The notes under the pieces: model-generated | The model's database searches: none | What the model saw: only the letters and a program-made list of their open reading frames with translations | What the model was told of the DNA's origin: nothing | Made by a program: the position numbers and the translations under genes | Source of the DNA: JAUIIK01 sp963745675 | GTDB lineage: Bacteria > Chloroflexota > Chloroflexia > Thermomicrobiales > CFX8 | Direction: 5' to 3' | DNA length: 64,000 bases | Assembly (NCBI GenBank): GCA_963745675.1 | Contig: CAVUYM010000012.1 | Location: 124,001-188,000, forward strand | In this document: positions 29,424-38,420 of the stretch, piece by piece | Layout: every line of letters starts with the position of its first letter | Numbering within the stretch: the first letter of the stretch is position 1

Positions 29424-30476
29424 ATGACGACTAACCACTACGAGTTCGGTATCTTCGACATCATGCAAGTCGATCCCACCCGTCCAACGGCGGAGATCTA
29501 CAATGAGCGGCTGGCCCATCACCAGGAAGCTGACAGGCTGGGCCTGGACTATGTTTTCCTGGCCGAGCGTCACTTCATGCCGCTCTACAGAGCAGCGTCG
29601 CCCGGACTCCTGCTAGCGACGCTCTCGGCAACGACCAAGAATATCCGGCTCGGGACGCTCGCATACACACTGGCATTGCATCACCCTATTCTGCTGGCCG
29701 AAGAGATCAGCACACTCGATCATCTGACCGGTGGCCGCCTCGAAGTCGGCCTCGGGTTGGGGCATCGGCCACAGGAGATCGCGGGCCTCGGTTACCCCGC
29801 CGAACACCGCCAGCCAATCTTCCTCGAGAATTTGATGATGATGCGCCAGGCCTGGGAGGGTCAACCCTTCAAGTTCGACGGCGCCCTCCATCACGTCGAC
29901 AACGTCTACGTCGATCCAACGCTGCAGAAGCCACATCCGCCACTCTGGTTCGCCGGCGGCGATCCGCAAATCACTGCCTGGGCCGGCCGTAACGGGTTGA
30001 GCCTGGCCGTCGGCTTCGCCCAGGATGAGCAACTCGTGACCGCGACCGAAGCATTTTCGGCTCAAGAAGCGCCGGAAGGGGCTCCGCGCCGAAGGGTCGC
30101 ACTCATGCGGCATCTCTATATCTCTGACAGCAGCGAACAGGCGCGTGAGGAAATCATCACCGACCTGGTCAATCTGGGCCATGAACTCATCGCAAATCCG
30201 CGCGGTCTGCCAAATGTTCCCGAGCGGCCACCGACGCGCGAAGAAGCCGAAGTACAGTACGAGGATCAGAAGCTGCGTCAGATCGTCGTCTCCGGCGGGG
30301 TGGAAGAAGTCGCAGATACGATCGCGACATCGATGAAGACGATTGGGGCCAACGTCTTCCTGGCCAACATTCACCTGACCCTGGTCAGCGATGAGCGCAT
30401 CCGACGAACGTTGCGCCTGTTCGCCGAGGAAGTCGCACCACTGGTCAGAGAGCGCCTCATGAGTTCGACGGCGTAG
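29424..30476 (+). CDS. LLM-class flavin-dependent oxidoreductase
   Basis: 350 aa luciferase-like TIM barrel using reduced FMN or F420. Family signatures are YVFLAERHFMPLYRAASP, IRLGTLAYTLALHHPI, AEEISTLDHLTGGRLEVGLGLG (the flavin-binding region) and PLWFAGGDPQIT. The protein is soluble and complete. A role in oxidising a small organic substrate in the same pathway as the flanking hydrolases is plausible but not proven. A hairpin terminator at 30499-30517 follows. Confidence 0.9.
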   Translation: MTTNHYEFGIFDIMQVDPTRPTAEIYNERLAHHQEADRLGLDYVFLAERHFMPLYRAASPGLLLATLSATTKNIRLGTLAYTLALHHPILLAEEISTLDHLTGGRLEVGLGLGHRPQEIAGLGYPAEHRQPIFLENLMMMRQAWEGQPFKFDGALHHVDNVYVDPTLQKPHPPLWFAGGDPQITAWAGRNGLSLAVGFAQDEQLVTATEAFSAQEAPEGAPRRRVALMRHLYISDSSEQAREEIITDLVNLGHELIANPRGLPNVPERPPTREEAEVQYEDQKLRQIVVSGGVEEVADTIATSMKTIGANVFLANIHLTLVSDERIRRTLRLFAEEVAPLVRERLMSSTA

Positions 30477-30498
30477 CTGTCCCGCAACTACTTGTACC

Positions 30499-30517
30499 GG
30501 CAACGCGCTGCGTTGCC
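30499..30517 (+). terminator. Hairpin after the LLM gene
   Basis: GGCAACGC (30499-30506) pairs perfectly with GCGTTGCC (30510-30517) across a 3-nt loop, 22 nt past the stop. No strong T-run. Confidence 0.5.
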
Positions 30518-30636
30518 AGGCGACGGTCGGCGGATACCATCTGGGGTCGAACCAGTCACCGATAATCTTCCTACCTTCATCCCCTCTGTTTCCACCACCG
30601 TTGCATAATGCCCCGAACAACGGAGGGAAGTGGAGC

Positions 30637-32217
30637 GTGGCGGCAACAAGGAAGTACAACGCAATTGGCAGCGCCTGGCTCGGGGCGCTGACATGGGATG
30701 AAGCCGAGACCGCGCTGGAGCAACTGCCGGTCATCATCCCGGTCGGCGGCGCAGCGGTCGATCACGGAGCGCATCTGCCTTATGACACAGATCGCGTTAT
30801 CGTCACGGCTATCGCGGACGCCGTCGCCGACCGCGCACCGGTGCTCGTAGCTCCACCTGTGGACTACATTTATGCGCCGGAAATGGCCGGAGTCGGCGGG
30901 ACGCTGTCGCTCAACGCCGTCAGCTTCATTGACCTGATGAGCGAGATTATCCGATCGCTGGCTCGTCACGACGCAGAGCAGATCCTACTGATCGAACGCG
31001 GTCCTGGCCTGCTCGCCCCGCTCAACATACTGTCGCGAGAGATGCACCAGGAACTCGGCATCACCGTCGCTATCGCAAGCGCGGATGGAGCAGCCCACGG
31101 CATCCGTTCGGAGCTAGTCGCGAGCCCAGTCAGCGAACATGCCGGTGAAGTGGAAACTTCTCTAATGCTGGCTATTGCGCCCGATCGAGTCAAAATGGAA
31201 CGAGTTGAACCGCGAACTCAACGAACACTTCCATATGGGACCGAGTCAGGTCTGCACGAGCCGATGGTTATTCTTCCTGACCACGGACCAGGCGTAATGG
31301 GCGATGCAAGCGCCGCAACCGCCGACAAGGGCCAGCAACTCTTCGATGCGATGGTCGGAGAGATCGTCAACCACCTCCACGACGTCAGCACTGTCTGGGC
31401 AACTGAAGTCCAGGGCCGTAGCTCCGAGGACGTGCTCGCTCCGGTCGCATACAAGCTCGCGGATAACCGACCGGCGCGTTTGCTGGCAGAACTTACGTCG
31501 GCAGATTGGGACGACGTAACTGCCGATTGTGCCGTTGCAGTGCTGCCGATGGGAGCTGCTTCCAAGGAACACGGACTACACCTGCCGAATCAGACCGATC
31601 TATTGACCGCCGAAGCGCTGGCCACAGAGGTTGCCAACCGCTTGCCGGTACTGATGTTGCCGCCGCTGGGCTACGGCTACTATCCCGCCTTTGTCGACTG
31701 GCCCGGCAGCATGTCAGTCTCGCCCTCTATCTATCAGGCAGTCGTGCGCGACATCATCGACTGCCTCGCCGACGCAGGGTTCCAGAAGGTCGTGCTGCTC
31801 GACACCGGCCTCTCGACGCGTCCGGTGTTGGAGATCGTCGCCCGCGAAGCTCTGCGCGAACGGGGCATTCGAGTGGCTCTAACGACGACCGAACTGGGCC
31901 GTGAGAAGGCGCGCGAGGTATTCGAAGGTGAAGGCACTCACGCCAACGAAGACGAGACCGCGATGATGCTAGCCATAGCGCCGGAACAGGTCGATCTCAG
32001 CCGGGCAATACCGGAACTGCGCCCGTCGACCATCCTCTCCCGCCGTGATCCGTTCGCCCCGCCAGCCCTCGTTCAGGGAGGCAAGATGCAGTCGGAAACC
32101 GGCGTCTTCGGCAACCCAACCAAAGCGACCGCCGAGAATGGCCGCGCCTACTTCGACGCCAAAGTCGCCGACCTCATCCGCTTCCTGGAAGATTTCATCG
32201 CTATGGATATCGAATAG
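30637..32217 (+). CDS. Tandem-duplicated creatininase-family protein
   Basis: About 526 aa from GTG 30637 (the frame is open from TTG 30601; GGAGG at 30621). Two creatininase-like units run head to tail. Unit 1: VIIPVGGAAVDHGAHLPYDTD, then GVGGTLSLNAVSF and HAGEVETSLMLAIAPDRV. Unit 2: VLPMGAASKEHGLHLPNQTD, then WPGSMSVSPSIYQ and HANEDETAMMLAIAPEQV. The family's ExHG metal-site glutamate is replaced in both (V-D-H-G and K-E-H-G), and the usual NGHGGN loop is IERGPG in unit 1 and DTGLST in unit 2. Altered metal binding or a non-catalytic role is likely. Followed by an MFS transporter, suggesting import and cleavage of a small amide. Confidence 0.75.
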   Translation: MAATRKYNAIGSAWLGALTWDEAETALEQLPVIIPVGGAAVDHGAHLPYDTDRVIVTAIADAVADRAPVLVAPPVDYIYAPEMAGVGGTLSLNAVSFIDLMSEIIRSLARHDAEQILLIERGPGLLAPLNILSREMHQELGITVAIASADGAAHGIRSELVASPVSEHAGEVETSLMLAIAPDRVKMERVEPRTQRTLPYGTESGLHEPMVILPDHGPGVMGDASAATADKGQQLFDAMVGEIVNHLHDVSTVWATEVQGRSSEDVLAPVAYKLADNRPARLLAELTSADWDDVTADCAVAVLPMGAASKEHGLHLPNQTDLLTAEALATEVANRLPVLMLPPLGYGYYPAFVDWPGSMSVSPSIYQAVVRDIIDCLADAGFQKVVLLDTGLSTRPVLEIVAREALRERGIRVALTTTELGREKAREVFEGEGTHANEDETAMMLAIAPEQVDLSRAIPELRPSTILSRRDPFAPPALVQGGKMQSETGVFGNPTKATAENGRAYFDAKVADLIRFLEDFIAMDIE

Positions 32218-32371
32218 CGCCTGTCTCGAAGGATCTCGCTCGCAGCATAGCCCTACCCACGAAAGGAACGGGATGTCAATCAGACCCTGGTTGCTCTCTG
32301 TAGCGGCAGTCCCATGGGTGCTACGATCAGCCACTATCGGATCTGAAGGTCACACGGGGAGAAGATCTCCA

Positions 32372-33712
32372 GTGCTGAAGGTTGAACAACTGCGAGCCAG
32401 ACGCGAGAACGTTTTCTATGGCTGGTGGATCGTCGGCGCTGGAATCGGAGTCCAGGTGCTGCTGACCGGTCTACTGATGCAGGCGTTCGGCGTCTACGTC
32501 TCGGTCCTTCAGGCCGATTTCGGCTGGAGTAAGACGGCGCTCGCCGGAGCCTTCTCACTCCAGCGTATCGAGAGCGGCATCCTCGGACCGGCCCAGGGCT
32601 GGATGCTTACCCGTTTCGGGCCGCGCAACGTCATGCGCGTCGGACTGGTCATGTTTGGCATTGGCTTCTTGCTCTTCAGCCAGATCGACACGCTAGTCGA
32701 GTTCTATCTCGTCTTCATGCTGATGGCGATTGGCGGCAGCCTGGGCGGTTTCATGGCTGTCATCACCGCGCTGGTCAACTGGTTCGACCGCAAGCGCTCG
32801 ACTGCGATGGGCATCGCCTACACAGGTTTGAGCCTCGGTGGCCTGATGGTGCCGCTCGTCGCCTGGTCGCTCGATTCCGTCGGCTGGAGGACGACGGCGC
32901 TCATCTCCGGGGTCCTCGTCCTCACACTCGGTCTCCCGCTGACGGCGCTCGTCCGTACCCGTCCCGAAGACTACGGCGAATATCCCGATGGCATCGATCC
33001 AGCGACGCGACGAGCCCAGCGGGTTGAAGCAAGCGGTCACGTAGAAGATGAAGAAGAACCCGAATTCACAGCACGCGAAGCGCTTCGCACTCGCGCCTTC
33101 TGGTTCATATCGATCGGCCACGGCCTGGCGGTGCTGATGGTATCCGCCATCATGGTCCATCTCGTCGTCAATCTCAACGAGGAGCTTGGTTACTCTCTCC
33201 AGACTGCGGCTCTCGTGGTGGCGCTGATGACGCTGCTGCAGACCGTCGGTCAGGTCGGCGGAGGTTTCCTCGGCGATCGCTTCAACAAGCGGGTGATTCT
33301 GACGCTGACGATGCTCGGGCACGGATCAGCGATCATCGTCCTGGCATTCGCGACGAACTATATGATGGTGATCTTCTTCGCCGTCGTGCATGGCATCGCC
33401 TGGGGTGTGCGCGGCCCGATCCTGCACTCGTACAGGGCTGAATGTTTTGGGCGCGCCTCGTTCGCACAGGTGCTCGGCTTCTCTTCAATGATCGTCATGT
33501 TTGGCATGACCTCGGGGCCGCTCGTGGCAGGTTTCCTGGCCGACCGAACCGGAGACTACCAGCTCGCCTTCCTGATCCTCGGCATCGTCGCCAGTCTCGG
33601 CTCGTTATTCTTCGCCTTCGCCACCAAGCCGAGCCCGCCAGCAGATCAATCGATACCAGTTCAGCCTGGCGTGTTTGCCGCGTCATCGGTGTCACCGCAA
33701 CTACGCGGCTGA
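32372..33712 (+). CDS. MFS transporter (monocarboxylate/oxalate-formate-like)
   Basis: About 446 aa with twelve predicted helices, starting FYGWWIVGAGIGVQVLLTG. GWSKTALAGAFSLQRIESG and the loop 2-3 signature are typical of MFS carriers related to oxalate/formate or monocarboxylate exchangers. The central loop is acidic (GHVEDEEEPEF). GTG 32372 with GGAGA at 32358-32362 is preferred; ATG 32273 with AAAGGA is an alternative that would add an odd 33-residue leader. It probably imports the substrate of the preceding hydrolases. Intact. Confidence 0.88.
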   Translation: MLKVEQLRARRENVFYGWWIVGAGIGVQVLLTGLLMQAFGVYVSVLQADFGWSKTALAGAFSLQRIESGILGPAQGWMLTRFGPRNVMRVGLVMFGIGFLLFSQIDTLVEFYLVFMLMAIGGSLGGFMAVITALVNWFDRKRSTAMGIAYTGLSLGGLMVPLVAWSLDSVGWRTTALISGVLVLTLGLPLTALVRTRPEDYGEYPDGIDPATRRAQRVEASGHVEDEEEPEFTAREALRTRAFWFISIGHGLAVLMVSAIMVHLVVNLNEELGYSLQTAALVVALMTLLQTVGQVGGGFLGDRFNKRVILTLTMLGHGSAIIVLAFATNYMMVIFFAVVHGIAWGVRGPILHSYRAECFGRASFAQVLGFSSMIVMFGMTSGPLVAGFLADRTGDYQLAFLILGIVASLGSLFFAFATKPSPPADQSIPVQPGVFAASSVSPQLRG

Positions 33713-33826
33713 AATTTCTTTGTCTGTTTGATGCTCACAGCCAGGGATCAAGTCGCATCAATTGCCAGGTCTGGTTCCCTGTACTTCGGTCCAGTTCTCA
33801 TTCTGTATTCCATCGGTACGGCAACA

Positions 33827-34261
33827 TCAATCGCCTGGATTTTTCCAGAACATATCGGAACTGCTTGAGTGAAGAGTAATGCTGTCCAGCCCAAACATAG
33901 ACGTGATGATGAATTCGTACTCGTAGCTGGATTCGATACGGAAACGGCTCTTGTCGCCCATATCGCCGTCGAGAAGCACCATGTTCACGTTGAGATCGCT
34001 CGCTGCCAGTCCGGTTGAAACTGCCAACATATGCGCCCTGATACTGGCCGAACTCGCCGGCGCATCTGTCTGTGTCGAGCCACTTCCGCGGACCGTCGCG
34101 TAGCGCGCGCCTTCTCTGGTGGCATTGGTCATCGTGTGATGAGTCCAGACGAGTCGACCGCCTTCGATAATCCCAAAGATAAGAAGAAAGAAGAGCGGAG
34201 TGACGAGAGCAAACTCGACGAGACTCTGTCCACAGCGGCGGGTGCGAGATGTCTTGAACAT
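33827..34261 (-). CDS. TadE-like pseudopilin
   Basis: 144 aa. The N-terminus GQSLVEFALVTPLFFLLIF followed by GIIEGGRLVWTHHTMTNATREGARYA is the TadE signature: a short basic lead, an E-containing junction and one long hydrophobic helix. TadE/TadF are minor components of Flp/Tad pilus or related secretion machines. It is the last gene of a minus-strand operon and lies 10 bp after a second TadE. No Tad ATPase or secretin genes are in the window, so the pilus machinery must be elsewhere or be absent. Confidence 0.85.
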   Translation of the reverse strand: MFKTSRTRRCGQSLVEFALVTPLFFLLIFGIIEGGRLVWTHHTMTNATREGARYATVRGSGSTQTDAPASSASIRAHMLAVSTGLAASDLNVNMVLLDGDMGDKSRFRIESSYEYEFIITSMFGLDSITLHSSSSDMFWKNPGD

Positions 34262-34271
34262 GACTGAACTC

Positions 34272-34707
34272 CTATCCGACGATCCGCATTTCGACTGACC
34301 TGCTCAAATCGACGCTATCCGGAATACCCGGGAACGAAACTAGCGTCTTGAAGGTGAAATCGACCGAAACAGTGACCTGTTCAAAGCCATCGCTATCTCG
34401 CTGCGTCGAACTGGAAACGCTCGGAGTCGTACCAAAGATTTCTGGGCTGTCGGCCAGTGCCGCGGCGCGCACGGCGCTTGCGTCATTGGCATCGGACGAG
34501 GATCGTGAGCCATAGATCGCCCCCGCGCGTGCGGCATTGCCGATCTCGATATAGGCAGAGTACGCACGTGCGAAATCGATTGTCACCAGGAGTACGAAGA
34601 GGAGTAAGGGGGCAAGCAGCGCCATTTCAACAAGTCCCTGGCCGTTGCGGCGGGCACACCTTCCGTTTATCCGGCGAACACATTGTGTCCACTGCGTTGT
34701 TCAACAT
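34272..34707 (-). CDS. TadE-like pseudopilin 2, probable N-terminal frameshift
   Basis: The clear part, from ATG 34625, reads MALLAPLLLFVLLVTIDFAR, then a beta-rich tail (DFTFKTLVSFPGIP). In-frame upstream codons encode RRNGQGLVE, the conserved TadE junction, but no start follows before a TGA. The adjacent frame starts at ATG 34707 with AGGACC ahead and gives MLNNAVDTMCSPDKRKVCP; the span 34272-34707 is 145 codons plus one base, fitting a single insertion. Paralogue of the neighbouring TadE. Role: minor pilin or extracellular matrix component. Confidence 0.7.
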
Positions 34708-34763
34708 TTTTTGGTCCTATCCAATGGTGACCACGTTCCCCTCTGGGAACGCCGCCGGGAAAC

Positions 34764-34937
34764 CTAGCGCAAGAGTTCGATCAGCTTCGCGATGCCCCAG
34801 AGCAAGATGGCCCAAAGCTCGAGGCTGCAACATACGGCAGCGAACCACCAGCCACTTTTCACCCCGCCTTCGTTCCGTCGGGTTATGCGGGCCTGTCGTA
34901 CCAGTGCGAGGTCGACGATTGTCGCCCGTTGCCTCAT
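34764..34937 (-). CDS. Small membrane protein (57 aa) coupled to the upstream gene
   Basis: The protein begins MRQRATIVDLALVRQARITR and has one transmembrane helix (WWFAAVCCSLELWAILLWGI) ending in KLIELLR. Its ATG (34935-34937) overlaps the TGA of the preceding gene in the ATGA arrangement, a strong sign of translational coupling. It lies between an unknown 90-aa protein and TadE genes, so a part in the Tad-like system is inferred. No homologue is recognised. Confidence 0.65.
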   Translation of the reverse strand: MRQRATIVDLALVRQARITRRNEGGVKSGWWFAAVCCSLELWAILLWGIAKLIELLR

Positions 34938-35206
34938 GACGCATCTCGCAACAACGCATTCAGACGGATACGAAGATCGTTCATGGCGATTAGATCCTGT
35001 CGGAAGCGTTCGCGATGTTCGTAGATCAAGCGGTCGGCTGTGTCCTGGTATCGTCGTTCAGTCGCATACACCAACTCGCTCAGGTTATTGGCAATTGCAG
35101 CGAGACTCTGGCGCTCGACGCTAATGTGTTGTCCAGCAGCCGGTTCGGCGCGTTGCAGAGATGTTGCCAGCAGATCATCCCAACTCTGATATTCATCTCG
35201 TTCCAT
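34934..35206 (-). CDS. Hypothetical helical protein (90 aa)
   Basis: MERDEYQSWDDLLATSLQRA is followed by long amphipathic helices (SLAAIANNLSELVYATERRY, RFRQDLIAMNDLRIRLNALL), likely coiled coil. No signal peptide or membrane segment. Its stop overlaps the start of the 57-aa membrane gene (ATGA). It is probably cytoplasmic and part of the LuxR-TadE operon. No family assigned. Confidence 0.6.
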   Translation of the reverse strand: MERDEYQSWDDLLATSLQRAEPAAGQHISVERQSLAAIANNLSELVYATERRYQDTADRLIYEHRERFRQDLIAMNDLRIRLNALLRDAS

Positions 35207-35269
35207 GGTAGATCCGTCCTTTCATCTCTCTTTGAAATTAGGGAACTCGGCTGCGCTAAACGTCACTTC

Positions 35270-35803
35270 CTAATCGACACGGGATTCGCCATCAACGCTC
35301 TGGTGCGTTTGGTCAACGATGACGGGTTGATCCCACGCGTCATCGAGGTCACCCTGCGGCTCATCCAGAGGCAAGAGTGGTGTGATTCGAAGTGATTTCG
35401 TCAGCGGCAATGCCTCGATAGCCATTGCAAAGGCGGCGGTGCTGATTTGGTGGGACCGAAGAACCATAACAAGAACCAGGTCATACTCGAGTGGTGTCGT
35501 CCACTGCTGTTCGATCTGACCACCCAGGGTTGTGATCGATCGAGCGAGGAGATTCAGCGCGCACTGCTGGTCGTCACGTTGTCTCTGGCCTTGTGGCAAT
35601 TCACAACGAAGTTGAAGGAGATAGCGACAGTTCTGGGTCTGTAGCTTCTGAGCGAACGAGTCTATTTTCCTACCTGTGTCGCGTTCGGGCCCAGCCGACG
35701 GATCTTGGAAAGGCGTTAGTTCTTCTCCGAAGAAATCACCCTCTGACGCCGAAATGTCGACGCCGTCTTGTGCGTTGTCGAAAGCTTGATCTCTTGACAT
35801 CAT
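35270..35803 (-). CDS. Hypothetical protein (177 aa) in the LuxR-TadE operon
   Basis: From ATG 35803 (GGAG 5 nt upstream, complement of 35809-35812) the protein reads MMSRDQAFDNAQDGVDISAS and continues mainly alpha-helical, ending DQTHQSVDGESRVD. The frame remains open back to 36028 inside the LuxR gene, so a longer N-terminus is possible. It has a Gln-rich centre (PQGQRQRDDQQCALNLL). No family or membrane segment is recognised. Position and strand place it between the regulator and the pilin-like genes. Confidence 0.5.
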   Translation of the reverse strand: MMSRDQAFDNAQDGVDISASEGDFFGEELTPFQDPSAGPERDTGRKIDSFAQKLQTQNCRYLLQLRCELPQGQRQRDDQQCALNLLARSITTLGGQIEQQWTTPLEYDLVLVMVLRSHQISTAAFAMAIEALPLTKSLRITPLLPLDEPQGDLDDAWDQPVIVDQTHQSVDGESRVD

Positions 35804-35930
35804 GCTGTCTCCAACGAGCTTTCGGTCACCTGGTGCTGAAAGTACATGAATGGCTTCTGCAATCGCACTCTCGATGCTGATCGGTTCGCGATCTTCGATC
35901 CGCTGGCGATGATCGCCGTGAATTGCGGTT

Positions 35931-36266
35931 TCATCTTCTCGGCCGCGTGAGCAGCTGGTGTGCCAGCAATGGCTGTTGCAGTGCCCAGCGCAGTGCCTCG
36001 ATTCGATTTGAGAAGCCATATTCTTCATAGATCAGACGAATGTGATTGCGAACGGTGTGCGGGCTCACCCCCAGCCCGCGAGCGATCTCTTTGCGTGTCT
36101 GACCTCGAAGATAGAGTGACAGCACCTGGCGCCGGCGAGGTGGCAGTGATTTCTGATGTTCGCTTGTATCCGCCCAGGTCTGTCTCGGGACGCCAGTCGA
36201 CCAACTCGGTTCTTTGCCGTAGGGATGAGAAGCCCGACCTATGAGGGGAAGCTCAAGCTGGTTCAT
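35931..36266 (-). CDS. LuxR-type HTH transcriptional regulator (111 aa)
   Basis: A short protein made mostly of a GerE/LuxR helix-turn-helix at residues 41-100: LPPRRRQVLSLYLRGQTRKE, then IARGLGVSPHTVRNHIRLIY and SNRIEALRWALQQ. There is no receiver domain, so activity must depend on expression level or a partner. It heads the minus-strand operon leading to TadE genes and is divergent from the TadG operon; the palindromes at 36373-36428 between them are candidate binding sites. Intact. Confidence 0.85.
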   Translation of the reverse strand: MNQLELPLIGRASHPYGKEPSWSTGVPRQTWADTSEHQKSLPPRRRQVLSLYLRGQTRKEIARGLGVSPHTVRNHIRLIYEEYGFSNRIEALRWALQQPLLAHQLLTRPRR

Positions 36267-36372
36267 GTCTACCTCCTGTCCGCTACGTGCAGTCGATGGC
36301 CGGAAACGCTGAAGCGCCTACGTCATCTTCTGGATCTTGCACACATATGGCGGATTGCGACTGATTGCTTAG

Positions 36373-36428
36373 GTACGATCGTACTGGCATGAACAGGACC
36401 TTTGTCAGGGATGAAGGTCCTGTTCATG
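36373..36428. promoter_or_regulatory. Palindromic control region between divergent Tad-like operons
   Basis: GTACGATCGTAC (36373-36384) is a perfect 12-bp palindrome. Immediately after, CATGAACAGGACCTT (36388-36402) and AAGGTCCTGTTCATG (36414-36428) are a perfect 15-bp inverted repeat with an 11-nt loop, and a partial repeat GTACCGATCGTG follows at about 36438. The rest of 36267-36634 contains no gene. It may be an operator or a terminator/attenuator for either side. Confidence 0.5.
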
Positions 36429-36634
36429 AAGGACAGACGTACCGATCGTGCAGGACTGTTTACTTTTCGCGTCCATTCGGCAGGAAGAAGTGATTAGAAC
36501 ATTCGGATAGCTCTGCATGGCATCTGAATAGGACTCCTGTACCTTTCCGCCCCGGACCAAAGTCCCGACAATGGCAACAGGGGGCGCATTGCCCTTCGAT
36601 ATGGCGGCGGCTGCGAAAGGCCGAGGAGGTCACC

Positions 36635-37856
36635 ATGCGGAGCAGATCGAAGACGGGCAATCGAGCGCGCGGTCAGATCATGATCCTGTTTGCATTGTCT
36701 AGCATGGTCTTGATTGGAGCTCTGGCACTCGCGCTGGACGTCGGCTATCTCCTGAAGTGAACGCCGGCAAGCCCAGTCGGCTGCCGACGCGGCAGCTCTT
36801 GCGGGGGCACGCCGTCTGTTGTCTGGGGCAGATACCTCCCAGGTCGTCGATGATGCCCTTGACTATGTACGTGCGAACGATGTCTCACTCACCGCTTCGA
36901 GTGGAGCAACAGCTGCTGTCCAGGTCGATGGAGATAACCGGACAGGTGCTGTGACAGTAGATCTAAGCGTTCCAGTGACCCGATTCTTTGTCGGCGCCCT
37001 CTATACAGGAAAGTGGGAGGTGTCTGCACACGCGGTTGCTCAGATATTCGATGACGAAAACGGACGCTACGCGTTGATCGCGCTCGAACCACCTGGGATA
37101 TATGTAAATGGCAACGTAACCGTGGACGTCGTCGGCGGTAGCGCGATGTCGAACGGCGATGTCGCTCGTAGCGGTGGCGCGAACGCCTTCACGGTGGACG
37201 GGGCAATCGATGCGGTTGGCTCTGTTGATCCGAACAGCCATTGGGAGGCACCAGGAGGATTTAACGGCTTGTGGGGCGCGGCGATCGACCCGCTCGCAGG
37301 CGCCGTGCCGCCGAACGCGGCTACGCTCACCAAGATCACCTCCTTTCCCGACTGCAAGATCAGCTGCACGCTGAGTCCGGGCTACTACGATGGCCTGGGC
37401 AAGCAAACGATCAAGGGCACGGCAACGCTTCAACCCGGGACCTACTATTTCCACGGCACGAGCATCAGTTTGCAGAATACGAATTCACGCATTCAGGGCT
37501 CGAATGTCATGCTCTACTTCTCCGGTACGACTGGTTCGACCTACTTCGATCCGAAGAATGGAGAAGTACATCTAAGCGCGCCGGCGACATCGCCTTATCC
37601 TAGTGGACCGGATCACATGGTTGTCTGGATCGCGAATTGCTCGGACTTCAACAGCCAGGGCAACAACGAGTTCTATATCGAAGGCATCTTCTACGCCCCA
37701 TGTTCTGACGTCTGGATGCATGGAAATCCGTATGGCACGGCGGTCGATGGGCAAGTAATCGTCGGTACGCTCGATATCCGTGGCACGAGTGACTTCATCG
37801 TCCAATACCGGGACCTCGTCGCAACTCCGCGCCTGGCCCTCTATTTGGTGGAGTAG
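36635..37856 (+). CDS. TadG-like pilus-assembly protein, one frameshift
   Basis: About 406 aa when one extra base is removed. MRSRSKTGNRARGQIMILFA leads into a transmembrane helix (LSSMVLIGALALALDVGYLL) and then RRQAQSAADAAALAGARRLL, the hallmark TadG/TadE-like N-terminus. The frame breaks near 36756 (CTGAAGTGAA against the expected CTGAGTGAA); 1222 nt minus one is exactly 407 codons. The remainder is a large extracytoplasmic beta-rich domain with no von Willebrand A motif (GTYYFHGTSISLQNTNSRIQ). GGAGG precedes the start. Heads a plus-strand operon with two small genes. Confidence 0.8.
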
Positions 37857-37979
37857 ACCAGAACAACCGTGCAACGGGATAGTCGAAGCGTAATTGAAGA
37901 ACAGCATTGTCAGAGCTATGGCGACCAGGATGACTCAATCCTCGGTCAACACCAGGCAGCCAACATGAGGAGTATAAGG

Positions 37980-38420
37980 ATGGATCTCACACCAGAGCAG
38001 AGACGAACGCTCGACTCCCTGTGCGCATGGTTGGAGATCCGGTCCGCGGCTGGCCATAGCTTTCCGGAAAACGTGAACGAACTCCGGGAGTCTTTCGAGC
38101 ATAGTGCCCTCTTCCGTCGCCTTTTAGCTGGTGAGGGAGCGCTGCCTGAGCCACCGCCACTATCGTTCGGTCAACCGTGGTACGAGCTGGGCGAACAAGG
38201 CTTTGCCATGTGCGAGGTGAGGCGAGAGTTCGATCAACTTCTGATCAACGCGACACCCTGGGCAATAGTCGACGATAGCAAGGAAAAGGAAGGGGAGTTT
38301 CTCGTGCGAAGCGCGCACGACTCCGGGCCGTATCTCGTGTGGAAAGTTCATCCGCTCTCAACTGAGCAAGAAAACTCGCTAAGTTGGATAATCGAGCGGG
38401 TGCGGAGTGCGGCGGCATGA
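37980..38420 (+). CDS. Hypothetical protein (146 aa)
   Basis: Begins MDLTPEQRRTLDSLCAWLEI with AGGAG (37968-37972) 7 nt upstream; the frame is open earlier, but this start has the ribosome site. Mixed alpha/beta, cytoplasmic, no known motif (PWYELGEQGFAMCEVRREFD). Its TGA overlaps the ATG of the next gene, so they are coupled. Likely an accessory of the TadG operon by position only. Confidence 0.6.
   Translation: MDLTPEQRRTLDSLCAWLEIRSAAGHSFPENVNELRESFEHSALFRRLLAGEGALPEPPPLSFGQPWYELGEQGFAMCEVRREFDQLLINATPWAIVDDSKEKEGEFLVRSAHDSGPYLVWKVHPLSTEQENSLSWIIERVRSAAA

Noticed and set aside
29613..30737. 374-aa reverse open frame across the LLM gene
   Set aside because: Shadow of an intact luciferase-like gene.
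35447..35880. Forward open frames in the LuxR-TadE operon
   Set aside because: Shadows of the minus-strand operon with no ribosome sites or motifs.
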